This document shows positions 40,894 through 48,764 of a stretch of DNA of 64,000 nucleotides, piece by piece. Below the pieces are notes generated by a model. It did not search any database, was not told the origin of the DNA, and was given only the letters and a program-made list of their open reading frames with translations. Origin of the DNA: Streptomyces bluensis (GTDB lineage: Bacteria; Actinomycetota; Actinomycetes; Streptomycetales; Streptomycetaceae); the NCBI RefSeq assembly GCF_014650715.1, contig NZ_BMVM01000006.1, positions 248,001 through 312,000 on the forward strand, in the 5' to 3' direction. Position 1 is the stretch's first letter, and the number at the start of each line of letters is the position of its first letter. A program made the position numbers and the translations under genes.

Positions 40894-41889
40894 ATGTCCG
40901 ACGAGGCACACACGCCGCAGACGCCGGACACTCCCGGTCGGCCCGGCCAGGACGCTTGGGCTCCCCCGGAGAACCGTCCACCTGCCGGACCTCTGCCTCC
41001 GGAGCACGCGGCGCCGACCTCTCCCGCCGCTCCCGCTCCCGCTCCTGGTTCCGGTTTCGGTTCCGAACCGCAGGACGCCGTTCCGGCACCCGGGGTCCGG
41101 CTCGACAAGCCGCCCGCCCCCGCGCCGGACCCGTGGGCGCCGCCCGCGGACACGGTGTCGTCGGCGAGCACGCCCCCGGCGCCGCCCTCCGCGTACGACC
41201 GGCAGACATTCACCTATGGCCCTCCGGCGGGCTACCCGATACCGCCGGCCTCCGGTATCCCGGCGGCCCCGTACCCCCATCCCAGCCCCACCCCGTTCGC
41301 ACCACCCGGTCAGGGCGAGCCCGTCCCCCCGCCGCCCATCGGCCCCGACGGTCCGGGACAGGTGCCGTACGGATACCCGCAGTACCCGAGCCACCCGAGC
41401 CACCCGAGCCACCCGAGCCACCCGGGTCACCCGGGCCACGGTCACCAGTACGCCCCGGACCAGTACGCCCCGGACCAGTACGCCCCGTACCAGGGTGCCC
41501 CGGGCTACGGCTGGCCCGGGATGCCGCTCGGGCCGAGCAACGGCATGGGTATCGCGTCGCTCACCCTGGGGATCATCGCGGCGGTCGGGTTCTGCATGTG
41601 GCCGTTGGCCATCCTGCTGGGTGTGCTGGCCGTGATCTTCGGTGTGGTCGGCCGTGCCAAGGCCGGCCGGGGCGAGGCGACGAATCCGGGGCAGGCCCTG
41701 GCCGGGATCATCTGCGGCGCGACCGGCATCGTCCTGGGCGTGCTCGCGTTCGTCCTCATCGTCGTGGTCTCGGACGACAGCGCCGGGGCGGGCGGCGCCC
41801 CCCTCGACACCGGCCGCTCCGCCTCCCCGGCCGCCGCCACGTCACTCGGACACGCCACACCGGCGTGTTACGTCACACCCGTTGGATAA
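40894..41889 (+). CDS. DUF4190-like membrane protein with proline-rich head
   Basis: 331 residues. The first ~210 are low-complexity and rich in proline, glycine, histidine and tyrosine, including four SHP units (PSHPSHPSHPSHP) and a YAPDQYAPDQYAPYQ repeat. The C-terminal third has two hydrophobic segments (IASLTLGIIAAVGFCMWPLAILLGVLAVIFGVVGRAKAG, then ALAGIICGATGIVLGVLAFVLIVVV), the DUF4190 pattern. ATG 40894 follows GAGGGG; an ATG at 40861 is a possible alternative. Probable small membrane scaffold; function unknown. Its 3' end overlaps the NADAR gene by 22 bases, tail to tail. Confidence 0.75.
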   Translation: MSDEAHTPQTPDTPGRPGQDAWAPPENRPPAGPLPPEHAAPTSPAAPAPAPGSGFGSEPQDAVPAPGVRLDKPPAPAPDPWAPPADTVSSASTPPAPPSAYDRQTFTYGPPAGYPIPPASGIPAAPYPHPSPTPFAPPGQGEPVPPPPIGPDGPGQVPYGYPQYPSHPSHPSHPSHPGHPGHGHQYAPDQYAPDQYAPYQGAPGYGWPGMPLGPSNGMGIASLTLGIIAAVGFCMWPLAILLGVLAVIFGVVGRAKAGRGEATNPGQALAGIICGATGIVLGVLAFVLIVVVSDDSAGAGGAPLDTGRSASPAAATSLGHATPACYVTPVG

Positions 41890-42494
41890 GTGATCTGGGC
41901 GAGCCGCTCCCGCGCCTCCATCAGCGCGAAGCCCAGCAGGTTCGGCCCCCGCCACCGCTCGGGATCCACGGCCCGCTCGTCGTCCGCGGCCAGTCCGATG
42001 CCCCACACCCGGTCCAGCGGGCTGGCCTCCACCAGCACCCTCCCCCAGCCTTCGGCCGGGGGGACCCCCATCTCGCTTCGCTCGCCCGTGCCCAGCAGGA
42101 ACTCCCGCAGGTCCGCGTGCGCGGCGAACTTGTGGACGCTGCCCTCGACGACGATCCCGAACCGCTCCCGCTCCCACCGGGACTCGTCGAAGCCGCGCAC
42201 CAGCCGCCCGGCCTTCTTCGCGACCGCGGGGCTCGTGGCCGAGACGGCCATCCGCTCCGCATCGGCGTCGCCGAACAGCCGGGCCTTCGACGCCATCATC
42301 CAGTGCTCCGCCGTCGCGTACTCCACCCCGTCCACCGTGAACGGCGACGGCCACCACTGGCTCAGGCAACTCGCGCCGATCCGCCCGTCGGGCCGTGGTC
42401 TGTGCCCCCAGAAGTGCAGGTACTTGACTCTCGCCCCCGCGCGGACCTCCCTGACCAGGGTGTCCAAAGAATCGATCTTCCCGATCTTCCCCAT
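41868..42494 (-). CDS. NADAR family protein (YbiA-like) with a repeat-encoded insertion
   Basis: 208 residues. The NADAR fold is clear in VKYLHFWGHRP, SCLSQWWPSPFTVDGVEYATAEHWMMASKARLFGD, FAAHADLREFLLGTGER and VLVEASPLDRVWGIGL. Family members act on N-glycosidic bonds of riboflavin-pathway or ADP-ribose-type compounds, some removing ADP-ribose from DNA. Between LLGTGER and VLVEAS, normally contiguous in relatives, stand 13 residues SEMGVPPAEGWGR encoded at 42039-42077 by a GC palindrome resembling dispersed Streptomyces repeats. ATG 42494. It lies 4 kb from a TIR protein, another NAD-linked activity. Confidence 0.82.
   Translation of the reverse strand: MGKIGKIDSLDTLVREVRAGARVKYLHFWGHRPRPDGRIGASCLSQWWPSPFTVDGVEYATAEHWMMASKARLFGDADAERMAVSATSPAVAKKAGRLVRGFDESRWERERFGIVVEGSVHKFAAHADLREFLLGTGERSEMGVPPAEGWGRVLVEASPLDRVWGIGLAADDERAVDPERWRGPNLLGFALMEARERLAQITYPTGVT
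42039..42077. repeat. Palindromic dispersed-repeat insertion inside the NADAR gene
   Basis: CTCCCCCAGCCTTCGGCCGG then GGGGACCCCCATCTCGC: a hairpin-forming unit of the kind scattered through Streptomyces genomes, usually between genes. Here 39 bp (13 codons) lie in frame in the coding sequence at a loop between two conserved strands. Confidence 0.6.
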
Positions 42495-42695
42495 GCCCGG
42501 GAGTCTGGCACGCGCCACTGACAGTCCGTCCCTTGATTTCCGTGTCCAGTCGGCGCCTGGCCGACAGATTCCGTCGCGTAACCAAAAGGCAACAACGGAA
42601 TCCCTTGTTGAGGTGGGGGCGCTCTGCCAGGATCGGCACTCAAATCGAGCTGAAGCTACGCCGGCCCTCGGACAGGGGACACGGAGGAGAGCCCT

Positions 42696-44270
42696 ATGCA
42701 CAGCCCGGACACCGCCCTCCCGGACCGTTTCCCGGCCCAGGACCGTTTCCCGGCCCAGGACCGTTTCCCGGCCCAGGACCGTTTCCCGGACGGCGCGCAG
42801 TTCATCGCGGGCCGCCCGCGGAAGGGTACGTCCGGCCGTACCCACGCCGTCGTCGACCCGGCCACCGGCGCAGAGGTGTACACGTACGAGCTCGCCGGCA
42901 CCGGGGACGTGGACGCCGCCGTCGCCGCGGCCCGCGAGGCCTTCCCGGGCTGGGCCGCCGCCACTCCCGGTGAGCGTTCCGACGCGCTGCACCGCTTCGC
43001 CGCCGTCCTCGCCGACCGTGCCGAGGACTTCGCACGCGCCGAGTCGCTCCAGTGCGGGAAGCCGCTGAAGCTGACCCGTGAGTTCGACGTCCCGGGGACC
43101 ATCGACAACACCGCCTTCTTCGCGGGGGCCGCCCGGCACCTGCAAGGGCAGTCCGCCGGCGAGTACTCCGGCGACCACACCTCGTACGTACGCCGTGAGC
43201 CCATCGGCGTGGTCGGCTCCATCGCCCCCTGGAACTACCCCCTCCAGATGGCCGCCTGGAAGATCCTCCCGGCGATCGCCGCGGGCAACACGATCGTCCT
43301 GAAGCCCGCCGAGCTCACCCCGTTCACCTCTCTGCTCTTCGCCGGCGCCGCCACCGACGCGGGCATTCCGCCCGGCGTCGTCAACATCGTCGCCGGTACC
43401 GGCGAGGAGGCCGGGGAGCACCTCGTCGCGCACCCGGACGTGGCCATGACCTCGTTCACCGGGTCCACCGCCGTCGGCAGACGTGTCGCCGGGATCGCCA
43501 CGGCGGCCGTCAAGCGGATCCACCTGGAACTCGGCGGCAAGGCGCCCTTCGTGGTCTTCGACGACGCCGATCTCGAAGCCGCCGTGCACGGGGCGGTCGC
43601 GGGCGCGCTCATCAACACCGGGCAGGACTGCACGGCCGCCACGCGCGCGTATGTGCAACGGCCCCTGTACGAGGAGTTCGTCGCGCGGACCGCTGCCCTG
43701 ATGGAGACCGTCCGGCTCGGCGACCCGTTCGCGCCGGGCACGGATCTCGGGCCGCTCATCTCGCACAGCCACCGCGACCGGGTGGCGGGTTTCGTCGACC
43801 GGGCGCGTGCCCACGCGCGCGTGGTGACCGGTGGGGAGGCTCCCCGGGGAGAGCTCACGAGCGGTGCCTACTACCGGCCGACGGTCATCGCCGACGCCGC
43901 CCAGGACAGCGAGATCGTCCAGTCCGAGATCTTCGGGCCGGTCCTCGTCGTCCTTCCCTTCGACACCGACGAGGAGGGCGTCCGGCTCGCCAACGACACC
44001 CCGTACGGCCTCGCCGCCTCCGCCTGGACCCGGGACGTCTACCGGGCGAACCGTGCCACCCGCGAGATCAGGGCGGGCTGCGTCTGGATCAACGACCACA
44101 TTCCGATCATCAGCGAGATGCCCCACGGCGGGTATCGGGCGTCCGGCTTCGGCAAGGACATGTCCGTGTACTCGTTCGAGGAGTACACACAGATCAAGCA
44201 CGTCATGTTCGACAACACGGCGGTCGCCAGGAAGGCCTGGCACCGGACGGTCTTCGGGGAGCGGCGGTAG
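42696..44270 (+). CDS. Aldehyde dehydrogenase (aminobutyraldehyde type) with N-terminal tandem repeat
   Basis: 524-residue enzyme of the same subfamily as the one at 18490: APWNYPLQMAAWK, HLELGGKAPFVVFDDADLE and NTGQDCTAATRAY with the catalytic cysteine. Likely oxidises 4-aminobutanal or 3-aminopropanal from polyamine breakdown. The start ATG 42696 follows GGAGGAG. Residues 9-32 consist of DRFPAQ repeated three times plus DRFPDG, encoded by perfect 18-bp units, an extension not needed for the fold. It is directly upstream of the polyamine importer genes, probably in one operon. Confidence 0.87.
   Translation: MHSPDTALPDRFPAQDRFPAQDRFPAQDRFPDGAQFIAGRPRKGTSGRTHAVVDPATGAEVYTYELAGTGDVDAAVAAAREAFPGWAAATPGERSDALHRFAAVLADRAEDFARAESLQCGKPLKLTREFDVPGTIDNTAFFAGAARHLQGQSAGEYSGDHTSYVRREPIGVVGSIAPWNYPLQMAAWKILPAIAAGNTIVLKPAELTPFTSLLFAGAATDAGIPPGVVNIVAGTGEEAGEHLVAHPDVAMTSFTGSTAVGRRVAGIATAAVKRIHLELGGKAPFVVFDDADLEAAVHGAVAGALINTGQDCTAATRAYVQRPLYEEFVARTAALMETVRLGDPFAPGTDLGPLISHSHRDRVAGFVDRARAHARVVTGGEAPRGELTSGAYYRPTVIADAAQDSEIVQSEIFGPVLVVLPFDTDEEGVRLANDTPYGLAASAWTRDVYRANRATREIRAGCVWINDHIPIISEMPHGGYRASGFGKDMSVYSFEEYTQIKHVMFDNTAVARKAWHRTVFGERR
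42723..42790 (+). repeat. 18-bp tandem repeat (3.8 copies) in coding sequence
   Basis: GACCGTTTCCCGGCCCAG at 42723-42740, 42741-42758 and 42759-42776 is perfectly repeated, followed by a partial copy to 42790. Perfect identity indicates recent expansion; copy changes keep the reading frame. Confidence 0.9.
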
Positions 44271-44331
44271 GAGGACACGACCGTCTCCTGCCGCCGACCA
44301 CGGCCCCACCTCCCGAAAGGGCAGCACACGC

Positions 44332-45579
44332 ATGGAGCAGTACGAGCCCGACCGGCTGTCCCCGGTCCAACTGGCCGCGACGCGGCGCAGTCTCCTGAGC
44401 GGCAGGGCCTCTCTGACCCGCCGTTCGCTGCTGCGCGCCTCCGCGGGAGGCGCGCTCGCGGTCGGTGGCGCCGGGGCGCTGAGCGCCTGCGGTATCCCCC
44501 CGGCGGGCAAGGGCCGGGGCGGTGTCTCCGCGGAGGACCACTCGGCCAGGGAGAAGGTCGTCGACTTCTCCAACTGGACCGAGTACATGGACGTGGACGA
44601 GAGCGAGAAACGCCATCCCACGCTCGACCGGTTCACCCGGCGGACCGGCATCAAGGTCAGGTACACCGAGGACATCAACGACAACAACGAGTTCTTCGGC
44701 AAGGTCAAGCCGCAGCTCGCCGCGGGCCAGGACACCGGCCGCGACATCATCGTCCTCACCGACTGGCTGGCGGGCCGGCTGATCCGGCTGGGGTGGGTCC
44801 AGAAACTGGACCCGGCCAACCTGCCGCACGCGTACGCCAACCTGTCCGCCCAGTTCCGCAGCCCCGACTGGGACCCGGGCCGCGCCTACTCCTACCCGTG
44901 GCAGGGCATCTCGACCGTCATCGCGTACAACAAGAAGGCGCTCGACGGCGTCGAGGTCGGCTCGGTCTCCGACCTGCTCGACAATCCCCGGCTCAAGGGC
45001 CGCGTCGGCTTCCTCTCGGAGATGCGCGACAGCATCGGCATGACCCTGCTCGACATGGGCAAGGACCCGGCGAGGTTCACGGACGACGACTACGACGCGG
45101 CGATCGCCCGTCTCCAGAAGGCCGTCGACGAGGGCCAGATCCGCCGCTTCACGGGCAACGACTACACCTCCGACCTCACCAAGGGCGACCTCGCGGCGTG
45201 CATCGCCTGGGCCGGTGACGTCGTCCAGCTCAAGGCGGACAGCCCCGACGTCGACTTCGTCATCCCCGACAGCGGCTACCTGACGTCCACCGACAACTTG
45301 CTGATCCCCAACAAGGCACGTCACAAGACCAATGCCGAGCGGCTGATCGACTACTACTACGAGCCCCGCCCGGCCGCCGAACTCGCCGCCTACATCAACT
45401 ACGTCTGCCCGGTCGACGGAGTCAAGGCGGAGCTGGAGAAGATCGACAGGGACGCGGCGGACAACCCGTTGATCATTCCGGACAAGGACATGGCCGCCAA
45501 GTCCCACGCCTTCCGCCTGCTGAGCAACGAGGAAGAGACGGCGTACGAGGTGAAGTTCGCGAAGCTGACGGGCGCGTGA
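44332..45579 (+). CDS. potD: Polyamine ABC transporter, substrate-binding lipoprotein (PotD-like)
   Basis: 415-residue spermidine/putrescine-binding protein. The export signal is of Tat type, LTRRSLLRASAGGALAVGGAGALSAC, with RR at 30-31 and the lipidated cysteine C53; a second TRRSLL stands at 17-22. Mature features are VVDFSNWTEYMD, DIIVLTDWLAGRLI, and a YSYPWQGISTVIAYNKKAL segment typical of PotD/PotF. ATG 44332 lies 61 bases after the aldehyde dehydrogenase stop. It feeds PotB/PotC, though a 198-bp gap with repeats precedes potA. Confidence 0.9.
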   Translation: MEQYEPDRLSPVQLAATRRSLLSGRASLTRRSLLRASAGGALAVGGAGALSACGIPPAGKGRGGVSAEDHSAREKVVDFSNWTEYMDVDESEKRHPTLDRFTRRTGIKVRYTEDINDNNEFFGKVKPQLAAGQDTGRDIIVLTDWLAGRLIRLGWVQKLDPANLPHAYANLSAQFRSPDWDPGRAYSYPWQGISTVIAYNKKALDGVEVGSVSDLLDNPRLKGRVGFLSEMRDSIGMTLLDMGKDPARFTDDDYDAAIARLQKAVDEGQIRRFTGNDYTSDLTKGDLAACIAWAGDVVQLKADSPDVDFVIPDSGYLTSTDNLLIPNKARHKTNAERLIDYYYEPRPAAELAAYINYVCPVDGVKAELEKIDRDAADNPLIIPDKDMAAKSHAFRLLSNEEETAYEVKFAKLTGA

Positions 45580-45586
45580 GCCTCCG

Positions 45587-45635
45587 GCGGTGTGGTGCGG
45601 TGTTGTGCGGTGCGGTGCGTTCTGGTGCGGGTGGT
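45587..45635 (+). repeat. GTGCGG-rich simple repeat
   Basis: Just after the potD stop, TGTGGTGCGG, TGTTGTGCGG, TGCGGTGCG and TCTGGTGCGG follow each other in an irregular 9-11 bp periodicity. No gene is apparent. Confidence 0.5.
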
Positions 45636-45670
45636 TCTCCTCGCCCCCGCCGCCCCTACCCGTCCCATCC

Positions 45671-45740
45671 CTGGGGGCTGCGCCCCCAGACCCCCGCTGT
45701 CGGCCTGAACGGCCTCGTCCTCAAACGCCGGACGGGCTGA
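45671..45740. repeat. Dispersed Streptomyces intergenic repeat with hairpin
   Basis: CTGGGGGCTGCGCCCCCAG (45671-45689) is a perfect 8-bp stem hairpin. It is followed by CGGCCTGAACGGCCTCGTCC and CTCAAACGCCGGACGGGCTG (to 45740), a module I recognise from many Streptomyces intergenic regions. It may attenuate transcription between potD and potA. Confidence 0.6.
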
Positions 45741-45777
45741 AAGCCCCCCGACGACCCCGACACCCAGGGACCACACC

Positions 45778-46932
45778 ATGACGAAAGACCACGGCGGCGA
45801 CGTCCGCCTCTCCGGGATCAGCAAGACCTACGGCTCCTTCACCGCCGTCCACCCGCTCGACCTCACCGTGCCGGAAGGTTCCTTCTTCGCCCTGCTCGGC
45901 GCCTCCGGCTGCGGCAAGACCACCACCCTGCGCATGATCGCCGGTCTGGAGGAACCTTCCTCCGGCACCGTCTCGCTCGGCGAGCAGGACGTGACCCGTC
46001 TGCCGCCCCACAAGCGGCCGGTGAACACGGTCTTCCAGTCGTACGCGCTCTTTCCGCACCTCGACATCTTCGAGAACGTGGCCTTCGGTCTGCGCAGGCG
46101 CGGCATCAGGTCCGTGAAGAAGCAGGTCGACGAGATGCTGGAGCTCGTACAACTCGGCGAACAGGCCCGCAAGAAGCCGCACCAGCTCTCCGGCGGACAG
46201 CAGCAGCGCGTCGCCCTCGCCCGCGCGCTGATCAACCGCCCCAAGGTGCTCCTCCTCGACGAGCCGCTCGGCGCCCTCGACCTCAAGCTGCGCCGCCAGA
46301 TGCAGTGGGAGCTGGGGCGCATCCAGACCGAGGTCGGCATCACCTTCGTCCATGTCACGCACGACCAGGAGGAGGCCATGACGATGGCCGACACGGTCGC
46401 CGTGATGAACGCGGGCCGCGTCGAACAACTCGGCTCGCCCCTCGACCTCTACGAGAACCCGCGGACCACGTTCGTCGCCAACTTCCTCGGCACCTCGAAC
46501 CTCATCGAGGCCGAGGTCGACTCGAAGAGCGGCGGCGACATCGTCCTCAAGGCGGGCGACGGCAAGCTGGTGCTGCCCGAGGCACGCTGTTCCGCTCCCG
46601 CCACCGCCGGCGGCAGGGTCCTGGTCGGCGTACGGCCCGAGAAGATATCCCTCACCCACGCGGACGACGCCGGCGACGTCCCCGTGGGCCGCAACCGCAT
46701 CACCGGGAAGATCACCGCGACCAGTTTCACCGGCGTCTCCACGCAGTACGCCGTCGACAGCTCGGTCTGCCCCGAGTTCGTGGTCTACGTCCAGAACATC
46801 GACCGCGACCCCAGGCTCGTCCCTGGTGCCGATGCCGTCCTGCACTGGAGCCCTGCCCATACGTTCGGGCTGGACGCAGCTCAGGACATCGACGCGGGCG
46901 TCGAGACCGTCGAGGAAGAGGCGGCGGTCTGA
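45778..46932 (+). CDS. potA: Polyamine ABC transporter, ATP-binding protein (PotA-like)
   Basis: 384-residue ATPase. Walker A GASGCGKTT (41-49), signature LSGGQQQRVALARAL, Walker B VLLLDEPLGALDLKLRRQMQ and the H-loop in VTHDQEEAMTMAD are all canonical for PotA/CUT1 ATPases, followed by a TOBE domain (LVGVRPEKISLTHADDAGD). ATG 45778 begins the tight potA-potB-potC cluster: its stop overlaps the potB ATG by one base. Confidence 0.93.
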   Translation: MTKDHGGDVRLSGISKTYGSFTAVHPLDLTVPEGSFFALLGASGCGKTTTLRMIAGLEEPSSGTVSLGEQDVTRLPPHKRPVNTVFQSYALFPHLDIFENVAFGLRRRGIRSVKKQVDEMLELVQLGEQARKKPHQLSGGQQQRVALARALINRPKVLLLDEPLGALDLKLRRQMQWELGRIQTEVGITFVHVTHDQEEAMTMADTVAVMNAGRVEQLGSPLDLYENPRTTFVANFLGTSNLIEAEVDSKSGGDIVLKAGDGKLVLPEARCSAPATAGGRVLVGVRPEKISLTHADDAGDVPVGRNRITGKITATSFTGVSTQYAVDSSVCPEFVVYVQNIDRDPRLVPGADAVLHWSPAHTFGLDAAQDIDAGVETVEEEAAV

Positions 46933-47867
46933 TGGCGACCCTCACCGAAGCCGAGGCACCACCGCCTCCCTCACCGGCCGTCCCGACGCGCAGGACCTCG
47001 CGCGGACGTGGCCGTCTCGTCCCGTACTGGCTGCTCCTGCCCGGCGTCCTCTGGCTGATCGTGTTCTTCGCGCTGCCGATGGTCTACCAGGCCTCCACGT
47101 CCGTGCAGACGGGCTCTCTGGAGGAGGGCTACAAGGTCACCTGGCACTTCGCGACCTACTGGAACGCCCTGTCCGAGTACTGGCCGCAGTTCCTGCGCTC
47201 GGTGCTGTACGCCGGCTCCGCGACGGTCCTGTGCCTGCTGCTGGGCTATCCGCTGGCGTACCTGATCGCGTTCCGCGCGGGCCGCTGGCGCAATCTGGTC
47301 CTCATCCTCGTGATCGCGCCGTTCTTCACCAGCTTCCTGATCCGCACCCTCGCCTGGAAGACGATCCTCGCCGACGGCGGTCCGGTCGTCGGCGCCCTGA
47401 ACGCGCTGCACGTCCTGGACGTCACCGGCTGGCTCGGCATGACCGCCGGGGACCGCGTCCTCGCCACACCGCTGGCCGTGGTCTGCGGACTGACCTACAA
47501 CTTCCTGCCGTTCATGATCCTTCCGCTCTACACGTCCCTGGAGCGCATCGACGGGCGGCTGCACGAGGCGGCCGGCGACCTGTACGCGACACCGTTCACG
47601 ACGTTCCGCAAGGTCACCTTCCCGCTGTCGATGCCCGGCGTGGTCTCCGGCACGCTGCTCACCTTCATCCCGGCGAGCGGCGACTACGTGAACGCCGATC
47701 TGCTCGGCTCCACGGAGACCCGCATGGCCGGCAACGTCATCCAGACGCAGTTCCTGCGGATCCTCGACTATCCGACGGCCGCAGCCCTTTCCTTCCTTCT
47801 CATGGCCGCGATCCTCATCATGGTCACGCTCTACATCCGGAAGTCCGGGACGGAGGATCTGGTCTAA
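46932..47867 (+). CDS. potB: Polyamine ABC transporter, permease (PotB-like)
   Basis: 311-residue permease with a 28-residue proline/arginine cytoplasmic head and six membrane segments (YWLLLPGVLWLIVFFALPMVYQA first). The ATPase-contact loop is RLHEAAGDLYATPFTTFRKVTFPLSMPGV. VAPFFTSFLIRTLAWKTILADGG is typical of PotB/PotH. The gene overlaps potA by one base and touches potC. It pairs with PotC to form the channel. Confidence 0.93.
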   Translation: MATLTEAEAPPPPSPAVPTRRTSRGRGRLVPYWLLLPGVLWLIVFFALPMVYQASTSVQTGSLEEGYKVTWHFATYWNALSEYWPQFLRSVLYAGSATVLCLLLGYPLAYLIAFRAGRWRNLVLILVIAPFFTSFLIRTLAWKTILADGGPVVGALNALHVLDVTGWLGMTAGDRVLATPLAVVCGLTYNFLPFMILPLYTSLERIDGRLHEAAGDLYATPFTTFRKVTFPLSMPGVVSGTLLTFIPASGDYVNADLLGSTETRMAGNVIQTQFLRILDYPTAAALSFLLMAAILIMVTLYIRKSGTEDLV

Positions 47868-48668
47868 ATGGCCCTTCTGCGCTGGACCAAGCGCCATCTC
47901 GTCGTCCTCGCCGGTCTGCTGACGCTCGGATATCTCCTTCTGCCGAACGTCGTCGTCACGGTGTTCTCCTTCAACGCCCCGAAGGGCCGCTTCAACTACG
48001 AGTGGCAGACGTTCTCCACGGACGCCTGGACCGATCCGTGCGGGGTCGCGGGCCTGTGCCGTTCGCTCTCGCTCAGTCTGCAACTCGCGGCCTGGGCCAC
48101 GCTCGGGGCCACCGTCCTCGGCACGATGATCGCCTTCGCGCTCGTGCGGTACCGCTTCCGCGCGCGGGGCGCCGTCAACTCGCTGATCTTCCTGCCGATG
48201 GCGATGCCCGAGGTCGTGATGGCCGCGTCCCTGCTGACCCTGTTCCTCAACCTGGGTGCTCAGTTGGGATTCTGGACGATCCTGATCGCGCACATCATGT
48301 TCTGCCTCAGCTTCGTCGTCGTCGCCGTCAAGGCGCGCGTCATGTCCATGGACCCCAGGCTGGAGGAGGCCGCGCGGGATCTGTACGCCGGTCCCGTCCA
48401 GACGTTCGTGCGGGTCACCCTGCCCCTCGCGGCACCGGGAATCGCGGCGGGCGCGCTGCTCGCCTTCGCGCTCTCCTTCGACGATTTCATCATCACCAAT
48501 TTCACCGCCGGCTCGACCGTCACGTTCCCCATGTTCGTCTGGGGCTCGGCACAGCGCGGAACGCCCGTCCAGATCAATGTCATCGGTACGGCCATGTTCG
48601 TGGTCGCCGTGCTGTTCGTGCTGGCCGGAATGATCGTCGGCAATCGCCGCAAGCGCCAGAAGCCGTAA
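47868..48668 (+). CDS. potC: Polyamine ABC transporter, permease (PotC-like)
   Basis: 266-residue permease, six membrane segments. FSFNAPKGRFNYEWQTFSTDAW is the extracytoplasmic loop found in PotC/PotI and RLEEAARDLYAGPVQTFVRVTLPLAAPGI the ATPase-docking loop, followed by SFDDFIITNFTAGS. The ATG follows the potB stop directly. The stop codon lies in the first unit of a CCGTAATT repeat array. Confidence 0.93.
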   Translation: MALLRWTKRHLVVLAGLLTLGYLLLPNVVVTVFSFNAPKGRFNYEWQTFSTDAWTDPCGVAGLCRSLSLSLQLAAWATLGATVLGTMIAFALVRYRFRARGAVNSLIFLPMAMPEVVMAASLLTLFLNLGAQLGFWTILIAHIMFCLSFVVVAVKARVMSMDPRLEEAARDLYAGPVQTFVRVTLPLAAPGIAAGALLAFALSFDDFIITNFTAGSTVTFPMFVWGSAQRGTPVQINVIGTAMFVVAVLFVLAGMIVGNRRKRQKP

Positions 48669-48728
48669 TTCCGCAGTCCGTAATTCCAGGCCGTAATTGC
48701 AATCCGTAATTCTTCAGGCCGTAATTCC
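48663..48728 (+). repeat. Five-copy CCGTAATT array
   Basis: CCGTAATT occurs at 48663, 48678, 48691, 48704 and 48719, with start-to-start spacings 15, 13, 13 and 15. The first copy contains the potC stop (TAA). Units look like diverged tandem duplications of the potC 3' end. The AT-rich core is conspicuous in this GC-rich DNA. It ends 38 bp before the oxidase gene. Confidence 0.8.
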
Positions 48729-48764
48729 TCAGCCCGCGCAGGCTCGTGTAGGGAGTTGAAAATC

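Noticed and set aside
42495..44840. Long upstream extension of the NADAR frame on the minus strand
   Set aside because: It lies opposite the aldehyde dehydrogenase and potD. Only the part from ATG 42494 has NADAR motifs.
48663..48728. CCGTAATT array as a replication origin (iterons)
   Set aside because: No replication initiator gene nearby, and the array lies between metabolic genes; local duplication or regulatory use is more plausible.
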